Source: Leptolinea sp. UBA4782
GTDB taxonomy: Bacteria > Chloroflexota > Anaerolineae > Anaerolineales > Anaerolineaceae
Assembly (NCBI GenBank): GCA_002403095.1
Contig: DHHC01000045.1
Span: 1-35,287 of the forward strand
Reading direction: 5' to 3'
Length of the DNA: 35,287 nt
Of this stretch, positions 1-6,618 are shown one piece after another (position 1 is the stretch's first letter; every line of letters starts with the position of its first letter). The notes under the pieces were generated by a model that was not told where the DNA came from, ran no database searches, and worked only from the letters and a program-made list of their open reading frames with translations. The position numbers were made by a program, and so were the translations under genes.

Positions 1-67
1 GATACCATGTGCTGGCTCAGCACCCCTGGAAGAATTCAGTGGAAAAATTCTACTGCCAATATTTTGC

Positions 68-73
68 TATAAT
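68..73 (+). promoter_or_regulatory. extended -10 promoter element of the phosphoribosyltransferase gene
   Basis: A TATAAT hexamer preceded by TGC (extended -10) lies 27 nt before the ATG at 101. No good -35 hexamer is visible at the expected distance, which an extended -10 can tolerate. A GAAGG ribosome-binding stretch follows before the start codon. Confidence 0.5.
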
Positions 74-100
74 AATTTCACTCTGATTGAAGGTTGTTGC

Positions 101-613
101 ATGCGGCGTGAACTGGTAAGCTGGAACGATATAGATACCTTGATTGATCACCTGGTACCCCAATTCCAGGAAGGCTACGATGCTATGCTGATCATCACGA
201 GAGGCGGTGTTGTACCGGGCGGGCTGCTAGCCGAAGCCCTGGGGATTAACCTGATCCTTACGGCGGCTGTAGATTTTCCGGATGTGATCCAATCGAACCA
301 GCTGAAGGAATTTCCACGCCTGATTGCCTGGCCTAAATTCGTGCAATTCCCCGATAATGCCTTGCTGTTGGGGAAAAATGTGCTCGTCGTTGATGATGTC
401 TGGGGTTCCGGGCGGACAATCACTGCGGTGAAGAACCGGGTCAGCGGTGCGGGCGGGCGGTCATTCACCTGCGTGCTGCACTTTAACCCTTACCGCAGCT
501 TGTTCGGCTCTGTAAGGCCGGATTACTATGCAGCAATAACCGACGCATATATTATCTACCCGTGGGAAATTGACCGGGGACCTGAAGGCACTCCCTTACT
601 CGACCAAAAATAG
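101..613 (+). CDS. phosphoribosyltransferase (purine-type, xanthine/hypoxanthine PRT-like)
   Basis: The 170-residue protein is a compact type I phosphoribosyltransferase. The PRPP-binding loop is visible as VLVVDDVWGSGRT at about residues 98-110, with two acidic residues followed by the small GSGRT loop. The N-terminal ITRGGVVPGGLLAE segment matches the pyrophosphate-binding loop of hypoxanthine/xanthine PRTases. The family transfers ribose-5-phosphate from PRPP to a free base, so purine salvage in the cytoplasm is the likely role. The base specificity cannot be read from the sequence. It is monocistronic and ends 5 nt from the stop of the convergent glycosyltransferase gene. Confidence 0.85.
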   Translation: MRRELVSWNDIDTLIDHLVPQFQEGYDAMLIITRGGVVPGGLLAEALGINLILTAAVDFPDVIQSNQLKEFPRLIAWPKFVQFPDNALLLGKNVLVVDDVWGSGRTITAVKNRVSGAGGRSFTCVLHFNPYRSLFGSVRPDYYAAITDAYIIYPWEIDRGPEGTPLLDQK

Positions 614-618
614 GATAG

Positions 619-1644
619 TTACTGCGGTTCTAATGCAGCCAGGTAGCCGTCCAGCATAGATTCCAGGCCGAACTGAGCCAGCGCTGCCTGGCGTGCCCCG
701 GCGCGGTACCTGGGATTCTCCTCAAAGATACACCTGGCTGCTGCCGCAAGGGTTTGTACATCCGGCGGTTCCAGCCTCCAGTAGTTGCTTCCATACGGGA
801 CAACAGCCCCGGCTGTCTCAGGCACCATTTCTTTCAGCGCACCGGTATCAAAGGCGATCACCGGCAGCCCGCAGGCCAGGGATTCCACCACTGAATTCGG
901 GCAGGCTGCATTCAGGTCTGCCGAAAACAGCATGTGGACTTCATGGGTCAGGGCGGGTACTTTTTCCGGGGGAACCACACCCTGGTACCTGACATGGATT
1001 CCTTCTTCCCTTGCTGTCTGCTGCTGCAGGCGGACTGGTACATTCCCGGCCACCACCAGTTCCACTGGAATACCAGCCAGAAGGTGCAGCTGCCTGGCTA
1101 GTTCGATACCAGTCTGCAGACCACTGGAGTAGAAATCGCCCATGTGCCCTTCCATAACCAGGATGCGGATCACGTCACGCGGAGGCAGGTCGGTGTCAGA
1201 AGGGCGGTAAACAGAAAGGTCAACGGCGTTATACACCACGCTGATTGGTTTGGACAGATTGCCAAAGCGGTTATCCCACCACCAGTGTGAAAATTGGCTC
1301 TGGTACACGATGCGGTGCACAATACTGCGCCGGATGAAAGCCAGCAGCCAGTTGTTCAACTCTGACCGTACGAATGCTTGAACCGGGGTTGGCTGCACCC
1401 GGTGAAGCCAGTTCATCCCGTTCAGCCTTTGCACCATGTTGACACCCCTGCGCCTGGCAGCCAGCAGGCTGCCTACCTGCCTGGTTCCACCGATGATCAA
1501 TGCTGCCTGGACATCAGGATCAGAAAGGTCGCGGGTGACCGTAATGCCGCGCTGTTCCAAACCGGTGATGAACCTGCCTTGGAAGGAGACCATCCCGCCA
1601 AGGCCGTGTACGGCAGGTACGACAGCAATTTTCGATAATGTCAT
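619..1644 (-). CDS. glycosyltransferase, GT4-like (group 1)
   Basis: The 341-residue protein has the two-lobed GT-B layout. The C-terminal donor-binding lobe carries VVYNAVDLSVYRP near the hinge, and further on VESLACGLPVIAFDTGALKEMV, the E-x7-E-type nucleotide-sugar site of group 1 glycosyltransferases. I chose the ATG at 1644, because the frame upstream of it runs back into the acetyltransferase gene, which stops at 1653. It is the last gene of a minus-strand operon with a UDP-GlcNAc 2-epimerase and an acetyltransferase, so it probably transfers a sugar to a surface or capsular glycan. Donor and acceptor are unknown. Confidence 0.85.
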   Translation of the reverse strand: MTLSKIAVVPAVHGLGGMVSFQGRFITGLEQRGITVTRDLSDPDVQAALIIGGTRQVGSLLAARRRGVNMVQRLNGMNWLHRVQPTPVQAFVRSELNNWLLAFIRRSIVHRIVYQSQFSHWWWDNRFGNLSKPISVVYNAVDLSVYRPSDTDLPPRDVIRILVMEGHMGDFYSSGLQTGIELARQLHLLAGIPVELVVAGNVPVRLQQQTAREEGIHVRYQGVVPPEKVPALTHEVHMLFSADLNAACPNSVVESLACGLPVIAFDTGALKEMVPETAGAVVPYGSNYWRLEPPDVQTLAAAARCIFEENPRYRAGARQAALAQFGLESMLDGYLAALEPQ

Positions 1645-1652
1645 TCCTGGTG

Positions 1653-2102
1653 TTACTCCAGGGCAGGGCGTTTTCCGGTACACCTGGCAGGCACACCCGC
1701 CCAGATCTCCATATCACCGGTTGACTCGAGCAGGACTGCATTTGCCCCGACCACAGTCCCTTTCCCGACTTTCAAAATGCCCTCTTTGCACAGGATCTTT
1801 GCACCTGGCGACAGGATGGCATCATCTTCAATGATAAACCCTTCAAACCGGGAGGAAGCAGCCGGCTGGTAGATATCCGCCCTTCCGAGGGTTACACCGG
1901 GATACATCTTAACCCGTTTGCCAATCACCGTGTTGGGGTGGATGACCACGCCAAATCCGCCATGCACCAGCTCGAATCCCTCGCCGATCTTGACACTGCG
2001 CGGGATTTCGCTGCCAAGCGCTTTAAGCAAACCGTACGCCAACCTGCCCCAGATACGGGATGAGCGAGCTTTGACCAGCCTGCTGTACAGGTCTTTAGCC
2101 AT
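1653..2102 (-). CDS. hexapeptide-repeat acetyltransferase (serine O-acetyltransferase-like)
   Basis: The 149-residue protein is a left-handed beta-helix acyltransferase. Hexapeptide turns are visible in GVVIHPNTVIGKRVKMYPGV, in the IEDDAILSPGAKIL stretch and in VGKGTVVGANAVLL. The end WAGVPARCTGK is the usual G-x-P-A-R cap of this fold. It resembles short CysE/sugar O-acetyltransferases. I start it at the ATG at 2102, which overlaps the wecB stop by 8 nt (translational coupling); longer versions of the frame are only antisense-free overlap with wecB. Given its place between wecB and a glycosyltransferase, sugar acetylation is more likely than cysteine synthesis, but this is inference. Confidence 0.85.
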   Translation of the reverse strand: MAKDLYSRLVKARSSRIWGRLAYGLLKALGSEIPRSVKIGEGFELVHGGFGVVIHPNTVIGKRVKMYPGVTLGRADIYQPAASSRFEGFIIEDDAILSPGAKILCKEGILKVGKGTVVGANAVLLESTGDMEIWAGVPARCTGKRPALE

Positions 2103-3243
2103 GTTCGGGTTCCTTGAATGCCAGCAAGGCATGAACAATTTTCTCGGCGGCTTTTCCGTCTCCAAAAGGATTTTTCGCCTTTGCCATCCGGTCGTAGTCA
2201 TCTTTGCTGTCGAGCAGTCTGCTGCACTGGGTGACGATTTCGCCAACATCTGTTCCTACCAGTTTCAGCACACCCGCCTCTACGCCTTCAGGGCGTTCAG
2301 TAACATTGCGTAAAACCAGGGTGGGTTTCCCCAGGGCAGTGGCTTCCTCCTGGATTCCGCCTGAATCGGTCAGCACCAGGTGGGCATTCTTCATCAGGTG
2401 AACCATTGGCAGGTAATCCAGCGGGTCGAGCAGCTTGATGTTGGGAACTTTGCCCAGCAGCCGGTAAACCGGTTCCTGGACATTGGGATTGAGGTGGACC
2501 GGGTACACGAACACGGTATCATCCTTGTACCGCTCAGCCAATTGCTTGAGTGCCATGCAGATATCTACCTGCGGCTGGCCGAAATTCTCGCGCCGGTGGG
2601 CAGTCACCAGGATCAATCTTTTTCCTCCGGGTGCAATTTGCAGGCTGTCCAATATCCGGTTTACTTCCGGCGGGGCGGGGCGCTGCTGGATGGCGTAGAG
2701 GGCATCAATGACGGTGTTGCCGGTGATGGCAATACGCCAGGCAGGCACGCCTTCCTTCAGCAGGTTCTGTTCGCTGCATGCAGTGGGGGCAAAGTTCAGG
2801 TCTGCCACCACACCGGCTACCCGCCGGTTGATTTCTTCGGGGAATGGCTGCCATTTGTCGAAAGTGCGCAACCCGGCTTCCACGTGACCGACCCTTACCT
2901 GGTTGTAGTATCCCAGCAGGGCTGACACCATCACCGTGGTGGTATCGCCCTGTACCAGGATCCAGTCCGGTTTTACCTGCTTGAGAATGGGATCCAGCCC
3001 GGTAAAAATGCCCGCAGTAAGGTTCGCCAGGCTCTGGTTGGGCTTCATCAGGTTGAGGTCGAAATCAGGCTGAATACCAAACAGGTTCAGGATCTGGTCG
3101 AGCATCTCCCTGTGCTGGGCAGTAACGCACACCAGGGATTCGATCCCGGGATGATCCTTAAGCGCATGCACAACCGGCGCCATTTTGACCGCTTCGGGCC
3201 GGGTGCCAAAGATGGAGAGGATTTTCAATGGAGTGGTCTTCAT
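2095..3243 (-). CDS. wecB: UDP-N-acetylglucosamine 2-epimerase (non-hydrolysing)
   Basis: The enzyme interconverts UDP-GlcNAc and UDP-ManNAc to supply ManNAc residues for surface polysaccharides. The family hallmarks are present in order: FGTRPEAVKMAPVV at the N terminus, HVEAGLRTFD followed by PFPEEINRR in the active site, VTAHRRENFGQP, and the C-terminal DSGGIQEEATALGKPTL with RNVTERPEG. At 382 residues it has the usual family length. The start at 3243 puts the Rossmann strand right behind a short KTTPLK leader; an upstream ATG at 3297 would add 18 unlikely residues. It is the first gene of the glycan operon with the acetyltransferase and the glycosyltransferase. Confidence 0.95.
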   Translation of the reverse strand: MKTTPLKILSIFGTRPEAVKMAPVVHALKDHPGIESLVCVTAQHREMLDQILNLFGIQPDFDLNLMKPNQSLANLTAGIFTGLDPILKQVKPDWILVQGDTTTVMVSALLGYYNQVRVGHVEAGLRTFDKWQPFPEEINRRVAGVVADLNFAPTACSEQNLLKEGVPAWRIAITGNTVIDALYAIQQRPAPPEVNRILDSLQIAPGGKRLILVTAHRRENFGQPQVDICMALKQLAERYKDDTVFVYPVHLNPNVQEPVYRLLGKVPNIKLLDPLDYLPMVHLMKNAHLVLTDSGGIQEEATALGKPTLVLRNVTERPEGVEAGVLKLVGTDVGEIVTQCSRLLDSKDDYDRMAKAKNPFGDGKAAEKIVHALLAFKEPEHG

Positions 3244-3347
3244 GTTCCCGGGTATTATCTCATATTTTGGGGACAAAGGTTGAACGCAGAGTTGCATGTA
3301 AGATCACAATATTTATTAGAAAAATGATAAAAATACCCTGTTTACTC

Positions 3348-3375
3348 TTGACGGCAGGAGGGAAAGTAATATAAT
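3348..3375 (+). promoter_or_regulatory. sigma-70-type promoter of the SDR gene
   Basis: TTGACG (3348-3353), a 16-nt spacer and TATAAT (3370-3375) form a near-consensus promoter upstream of the SDR gene at 3448. This leaves a 5' leader of about 65 nt. Confidence 0.7.
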
Positions 3376-3405
3376 GATAAATAAGATAAATAATATCTTA
3401 TTATC
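3376..3405 (+). repeat. inverted repeat directly downstream of the -10 box
   Basis: GATAAATAAGAT (3376-3387) and ATCTTATTATC (3395-3405) are inverted copies apart from one extra A, separated by 7 AT-rich bases. The dyad begins at the last base of the -10 region and covers the predicted transcription start. It could be an operator for a repressor or a 5' mRNA hairpin. No cognate regulator gene is nearby. Confidence 0.45.
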
Positions 3406-3447
3406 CGATTATGACAAGGACATTGCCTGGTCGGGAAAGGGTTAGAA

Positions 3448-4299
3448 ATGAAAATCGCGAATAAGACATTTGTGGTTACAGGTGGGGGCAATGGAATTGG
3501 GCGGGAACTGGTTTTGCAGCTACTGGGCATGGGTGCCAGGGTTGCGGCTGTGGATATCGATGCAAAAGCGCTGGAAGAGACAAAAAACCTGGCTGGAAGC
3601 CAGGCTGGCAAGCTTACCCTGCATGCCCTGAACATCACTGACCGGAATGCTGTTGAAGCCCTCCCAGCCAGTGTGCTGGCAGCGCATGGATCTGTAGATG
3701 GGCTGATCAACAACGCCGGCATCATCCAGCATTTTGTGCGCTTTAACGACCTGCTCATGTCTGAGATTGAACGGGTGATGAATATCAACTTCTACGGTAC
3801 CGTCAACCTGACCAAAGCCTTCTTGCCGTATTTCCTGGAACGTCCGGAAGCGCACATTGTCAATGTTTCTAGCATGGGCGGTTTTCTGCCGGTACCCGGG
3901 CAGACCATGTACGGGGCTTCAAAAGCTGCCGTAAAGCTGTTCACCGAAGGCCTGCACTCTGAATTGCTGGATACCAATGTGGGTGTTACCGTTGTTTTCC
4001 CTGGAGCCATCGGGACCAATATTGCTGCCAACTCCGGCATCCAGGTGATGACCGGACAGGAGGATGCAAAATATAAAACAACCTCCGCGGTTGCTGCAGC
4101 AGCTGCGATCATCGCTGGAATCGAAAAGAAAAAGTACCGGGTTTTGATTGGCAGCGATGCTAAAATGATGGACTTTTTATCCCGCTTGATGCCGGAAAGG
4201 GCGGCAAAAATCATCTATGCCCAGATGAAGGCATTGCTGGACAGCCAGAGGAAACCGCGTGTAAAATCCGGCCCTTCACAGCAGCCGCGATCCATGTAA
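3448..4299 (+). CDS. short-chain dehydrogenase/reductase (SDR family)
   Basis: This 283-residue classical SDR has the Rossmann glycine motif VTGGGNGIGRE near residue 11, an acidic residue after the second strand (VAAVDIDAK) that favours NAD over NADP, NNAG near residue 90, and a catalytic Ser in VNVSSMGG followed by YGASKAA. The active site is therefore intact. The C terminus has a basic tail of about 30 residues beyond the fold. It is a single gene with its own promoter, upstream of the tRNA pair. Substrate unknown; the family acts on alcohols, ketones, steroids and acyl chains. Confidence 0.9.
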   Translation: MKIANKTFVVTGGGNGIGRELVLQLLGMGARVAAVDIDAKALEETKNLAGSQAGKLTLHALNITDRNAVEALPASVLAAHGSVDGLINNAGIIQHFVRFNDLLMSEIERVMNINFYGTVNLTKAFLPYFLERPEAHIVNVSSMGGFLPVPGQTMYGASKAAVKLFTEGLHSELLDTNVGVTVVFPGAIGTNIAANSGIQVMTGQEDAKYKTTSAVAAAAAIIAGIEKKKYRVLIGSDAKMMDFLSRLMPERAAKIIYAQMKALLDSQRKPRVKSGPSQQPRSM

Positions 4300-4302
4300 G
4301 GG

Positions 4303-4331
4303 TTGACGGAAGCAATCTGTTTTGATATACT
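4303..4331 (+). promoter_or_regulatory. promoter of the tRNA-Gly/tRNA-Cys unit
   Basis: TTGACG (4303-4308), a 17-nt spacer and TATACT (4326-4331) lie 30 nt upstream of the tRNA-Gly 5' end. A GGGC discriminator-like GC stretch follows the -10 box, as is typical of stable RNA promoters. Confidence 0.7.
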
Positions 4332-4361
4332 ACGGGCTGTAATTTGAAAATATTATAGCCT

Positions 4362-4434
4362 GCGGGCATGGTTCAGTTGGTAGAATGTCTCCTTGCCAAG
4401 GAGAAGGTCACGGGTTCGAGTCCCGTTGCCCGCT
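4362..4434 (+). tRNA. tRNA-Gly(GCC)
   Basis: A complete cloverleaf of 73 nt. The acceptor stem is GCGGGCA with TGCCCGC and discriminator T. The anticodon arm is TCTCC-TTGCCAA-GGAGA with anticodon GCC, and the T arm is CACGG-GTTCGAG-TCCCG (T-loop TTCGA core). The 3' CCA is not encoded. Confidence 0.95.
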
Positions 4435-4443
4435 CTCAACAAA

Positions 4444-4468
4444 TGCAAGCAACTCCGTGTTGCTTGCA
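4444..4468 (+). repeat. 10-bp perfect hairpin between the two tRNAs
   Basis: TGCAAGCAAC (4444-4453) and GTTGCTTGCA (4459-4468) are perfect inverted copies around TCCGT. There is no T run after it, so it is more likely a processing hairpin in the tRNA-Gly/tRNA-Cys precursor than a terminator. Confidence 0.5.
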
Positions 4469-4480
4469 ACTGTCTTACAA

Positions 4481-4551
4481 GGCGACGTGGCCAAGTGGCA
4501 AGGCAAGGGTCTGCAAAACCCTCATCATGGGTTCAAATCCCATCGTCGCCT
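4481..4551 (+). tRNA. tRNA-Cys(GCA)
   Basis: A 71-nt cloverleaf with acceptor GGCGACG/CGTCGCC, anticodon arm AGGGT-CTGCAAA-ACCCT (anticodon GCA) and T arm ATGGG-TTCAAAT-CCCAT. CCA is not encoded. Its last 24 nt (4528-4551) recur twice downstream in interrupted form. Confidence 0.95.
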
Positions 4552-4582
4552 CAATTTATTTAAATACCAATATTTCACAATA

Positions 4583-4625
4583 TGTGTTCAAATCCCCGGA
4601 AGGGGACTGTGTCCCATCGTCGCCT
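4583..4625 (+). repeat. tRNA-Cys 3'-end-derived repeat, copy R1
   Basis: This 43-nt unit begins with TGTGTTCAAA and ends with TCCCATCGTCGCCT. These are the two halves of the last 24 nt of tRNA-Cys, with one mismatch, split in the T-loop. Between them sits a 19-nt insert: stem TCCCC-GGAA-GGGGA followed by CTGTG. No 5' tRNA half is present, so it is not a functional tRNA gene. Confidence 0.8.
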
Positions 4626-4661
4626 CAAAATTTTTAAAAATTACCCTTAATCAGAATCAAA

Positions 4662-4704
4662 TGGGTTCAAACCCCCGAGTGGGGGCTGTGTCCCATCGTC
4701 GCCT
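4662..4704 (+). repeat. tRNA-Cys 3'-end-derived repeat, copy R2
   Basis: This is a second 43-nt unit 79 nt after R1. Its outer parts, TGGGTTCAAA and TCCCATCGTCGCCT, match the tRNA-Cys 3' end exactly. The insert is CCCCC-GAGT-GGGGG then CTGTG. Against R1 it differs at six positions: three in the tetraloop, one in the outer part, and one base pair of the stem that has changed on both sides (T-A to C-G). The pairing is therefore kept. Confidence 0.8.
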
Positions 4705-4718
4705 TCCATAAGTAAAAC

Positions 4719-4751
4719 GGACTCAAACCCAGTGGAGATTTGAGCCTTTTT
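4719..4751 (+). terminator. rho-independent terminator after the tRNA unit
   Basis: GG-A-CTCAAA and TTTGAG-CC pair around an 11-nt loop (one bulged A) and are followed by TTTTT on the plus strand. On the minus strand GTTTT follows the same stem, so it may also end the solute-binding protein transcript, whose stop is at 4793. Confidence 0.7.
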
Positions 4752-4792
4752 ATCACCCTTCCTGTGCAATTCGATTTCCAATTGCCTGGGGA

Positions 4793-6241
4793 TTACTTGT
4801 TGAACTCCTGTGCCAGGGTTTCCAGGTCCTCCAGTATCTCTCCCACGGTCCTGACAGGTGAGTTTTCGATGGCGTAGATACGCTGGTAATCCACCGTGTT
4901 TTCCCACATGGCATCCCGCAAGATGGGTTGGACTTTTACCCAGGAGGCATCCACTGGTGGGCTGACCGACAGCCCGATCAAGGCGATTGCCTGCTCCATT
5001 TGGGCGGTTAATTCCATGAATTGAGTGGCAGGTTCAGAGATCGGCAGGCTGCCAGTGGCTTCGGCGATTCTGGCAGATTGCCCAGGCTCAGATAACCAGC
5101 GGATCGCCAGCCAGGAAGCCAGCTGCTCGCGCTGCCCGGACGCGAGGATACCGTAGCTGAAACCATATGAAACAACCTTTCCGCTTGCATCTTCGGTGGG
5201 GTATGGCAGGACTACCCAGTCGTCGTTGTTCTTGGCGTATGCCATGGCCGCTGCCAGCACCGATAGTTCATCAACGGACAAGGATGCCAGCAGTGCCTGG
5301 CGGTTAGCAAAGTAGACAAAAGGCTCGGTACTTTCTTCGGGTGTGGGGATTTCATTATTCCAGGCGCAGCTGCTCTCTGCCAGTTCCCTCAAGAAGCTGA
5401 ACGCTTGGCGGGTTTCAGGAGTGTTAAAGCTGTACCCATCTTCAGTTAACGGGTTTGTTGTTCCAAAGGCCGCGAGCCAGGCAAGGGCTACAGCAGGCTC
5501 AGTATTCATAAACCAGCCGCCCTTACCATAATAGCCCTCATCAGCGTCCGCTTTTGACGCTGCACACGCCTGTTCATAAAATGCATCAGGGGTCAGGGGA
5601 GGGTCCTTGTAATCAAGGGCATGTGCCCAGGTGCGGTTGTACACCAGCACTTCCGCCGTCTGGACGGCGGGGAACCCCAAGCGTTGGTCCTGGAACACAT
5701 TCTGGTTCCAGAATACCGGGAAAACAGCGTTGACCTGGTCTGACTGCATACCCCAATCAGGATCGTACATGAAGGTATCCAGGTTGACCATTCCGGTGTC
5801 CTTCTCATACCAGGCAGCCAGCTGTTCCGGTGTGGCCAGCACCAGTTCCGGCTGGTCTTCAGTGCCTAGAACATTGTTGGTCTGCTTGATAAGGTCGGAA
5901 TAGGACTGAAAAGCTTCCACTTTCAGCTGGATTCCCCAATCATTGTTGGAATTAAACTCATCTGACAGCATTTGTAATTCAATCCCGGCAGCCCCGTTAA
6001 GGGCATGCCACAGGACGATTTGTGCACCTTCCAAATCTTTTGCTTTGATTTCTATTGTCGAGGTGGGCAATGGCGTTGGCAACGGGGTGCTTGTGACTGC
6101 ACCCGCGCCAGGTGTACCTGTGTGGGGTTCAACGGTCAGGGTTGGGGTTTGTGCTTCCAGGGAAACCGGTCGGCAGGCAGGTAGGATTAAAATCAGTATA
6201 CTTGCGGCAACCAGGAACACCTTTTTGGGGGTTAATTTCAT
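4793..6241 (-). CDS. extracellular solute-binding lipoprotein of an ABC importer (family 1, sugar-type)
   Basis: The 482-residue precursor starts at 6241 with a basic KLTPKK n-region, a hydrophobic stretch and the lipobox LPAC at about residue 20. It is therefore a lipid-anchored surface protein. A Pro/Thr-rich linker (residues ~30-60) leads into the binding domain, which starts QIVLWHALNG, the usual opening of family 1 carbohydrate-binding proteins (MalE/UgpB type). The later GMVNLDTF and FPAVQTAEVLVYN segments also fit this family. No permease or ATPase gene is next to it, so the partner transporter must be encoded elsewhere. It is divergent from valS and convergent with the tRNA unit. Ligand unknown. 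Confidence 0.88.
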   Translation of the reverse strand: MKLTPKKVFLVAASILILILPACRPVSLEAQTPTLTVEPHTGTPGAGAVTSTPLPTPLPTSTIEIKAKDLEGAQIVLWHALNGAAGIELQMLSDEFNSNNDWGIQLKVEAFQSYSDLIKQTNNVLGTEDQPELVLATPEQLAAWYEKDTGMVNLDTFMYDPDWGMQSDQVNAVFPVFWNQNVFQDQRLGFPAVQTAEVLVYNRTWAHALDYKDPPLTPDAFYEQACAASKADADEGYYGKGGWFMNTEPAVALAWLAAFGTTNPLTEDGYSFNTPETRQAFSFLRELAESSCAWNNEIPTPEESTEPFVYFANRQALLASLSVDELSVLAAAMAYAKNNDDWVVLPYPTEDASGKVVSYGFSYGILASGQREQLASWLAIRWLSEPGQSARIAEATGSLPISEPATQFMELTAQMEQAIALIGLSVSPPVDASWVKVQPILRDAMWENTVDYQRIYAIENSPVRTVGEILEDLETLAQEFNK

Positions 6242-6288
6242 CGTTTTGCTCCATACCGCCCCGGCAGGAACCTGCATGAACGGCTGCA

Positions 6289-6317
6289 TTGACTTCTTGT
6301 GTGGAGGTCATTATAAT
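6289..6317 (+). promoter_or_regulatory. consensus sigma-70 promoter of valS
   Basis: TTGACT (6289-6294), a 17-nt spacer and a perfect TATAAT (6312-6317). The start should lie near 6324, giving a leader of about 295 nt that contains the T-box. Confidence 0.85.
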
Positions 6318-6339
6318 TGAATCACAATTCTAATGTGTT

Positions 6340-6592
6340 CTGGCCAAAAGGAGTAGGCTGAAATTTGTTGCCAGAGAGAGGGCGGGTGCTGAAAAGCCCT
6401 TCAACAGGATCAGCCGAAGGTCGTTTGGTTTCACTGCCGAAGAAATCCGCTGGAGAGTAGAACGGCACGGGGTTTGCCCGTTACAGCAATTGCCGGATGT
6501 TTGTCCGGGCTGAGCGCACTATGCAGCTAGTGAATTGAGGTGGTACCGCGGAACTTTCCTTCCGTCCTCTGGATGAAAGGAATTTTTGTTTT
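6340..6592 (+). promoter_or_regulatory. T-box riboswitch (valine-responsive leader of valS)
   Basis: The leader has the AGAGAG motif at ~6373, then a distal stem I hairpin GGGC...GCCC with an internal GCTGAAAA. The specifier region GAAGGTCGTTTGG aligns with the canonical GAA-N-codon arrangement, which places GTC, a valine codon, at 6420-6422. The stem III remnant GAGAGTAG follows. The invariant T-box bulge TGGTACCGCG is at 6541-6550 and GAGG (6537-6540) can pair with CCTC (6566-6569) as antiterminator. Uncharged tRNA-Val(GAC) binding should favour the antiterminator and read-through into valS. The specifier assignment is by motif alignment and not by a computed fold. Confidence 0.9.
6556..6592 (+). 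terminator. T-box-controlled intrinsic terminator
   Basis: TTCCTTCCGTCC (6556-6567) pairs with GGATGAAAGGAA (6571-6582) with one mismatch. It is followed by TTTTTGTTTT. Its 5' strand overlaps the antiterminator, so the two structures exclude each other. Confidence 0.85.
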
Positions 6593-6618
6593 AATTTGTG
6601 GTTACCTGAGGAGGAAGA

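Noticed and set aside
4583..4704. R1/R2 as pseudo-tRNA genes or a CRISPR-like array
   Set aside because: No 5' half or anticodon arm in either copy, and only two units with unequal AT-rich spacers; kept as tRNA-derived repeats.
4368..4711. Short open frames across the tRNA-Gly/tRNA-Cys region
   Set aside because: They read through two clear tRNA genes and the tRNA-derived repeats.
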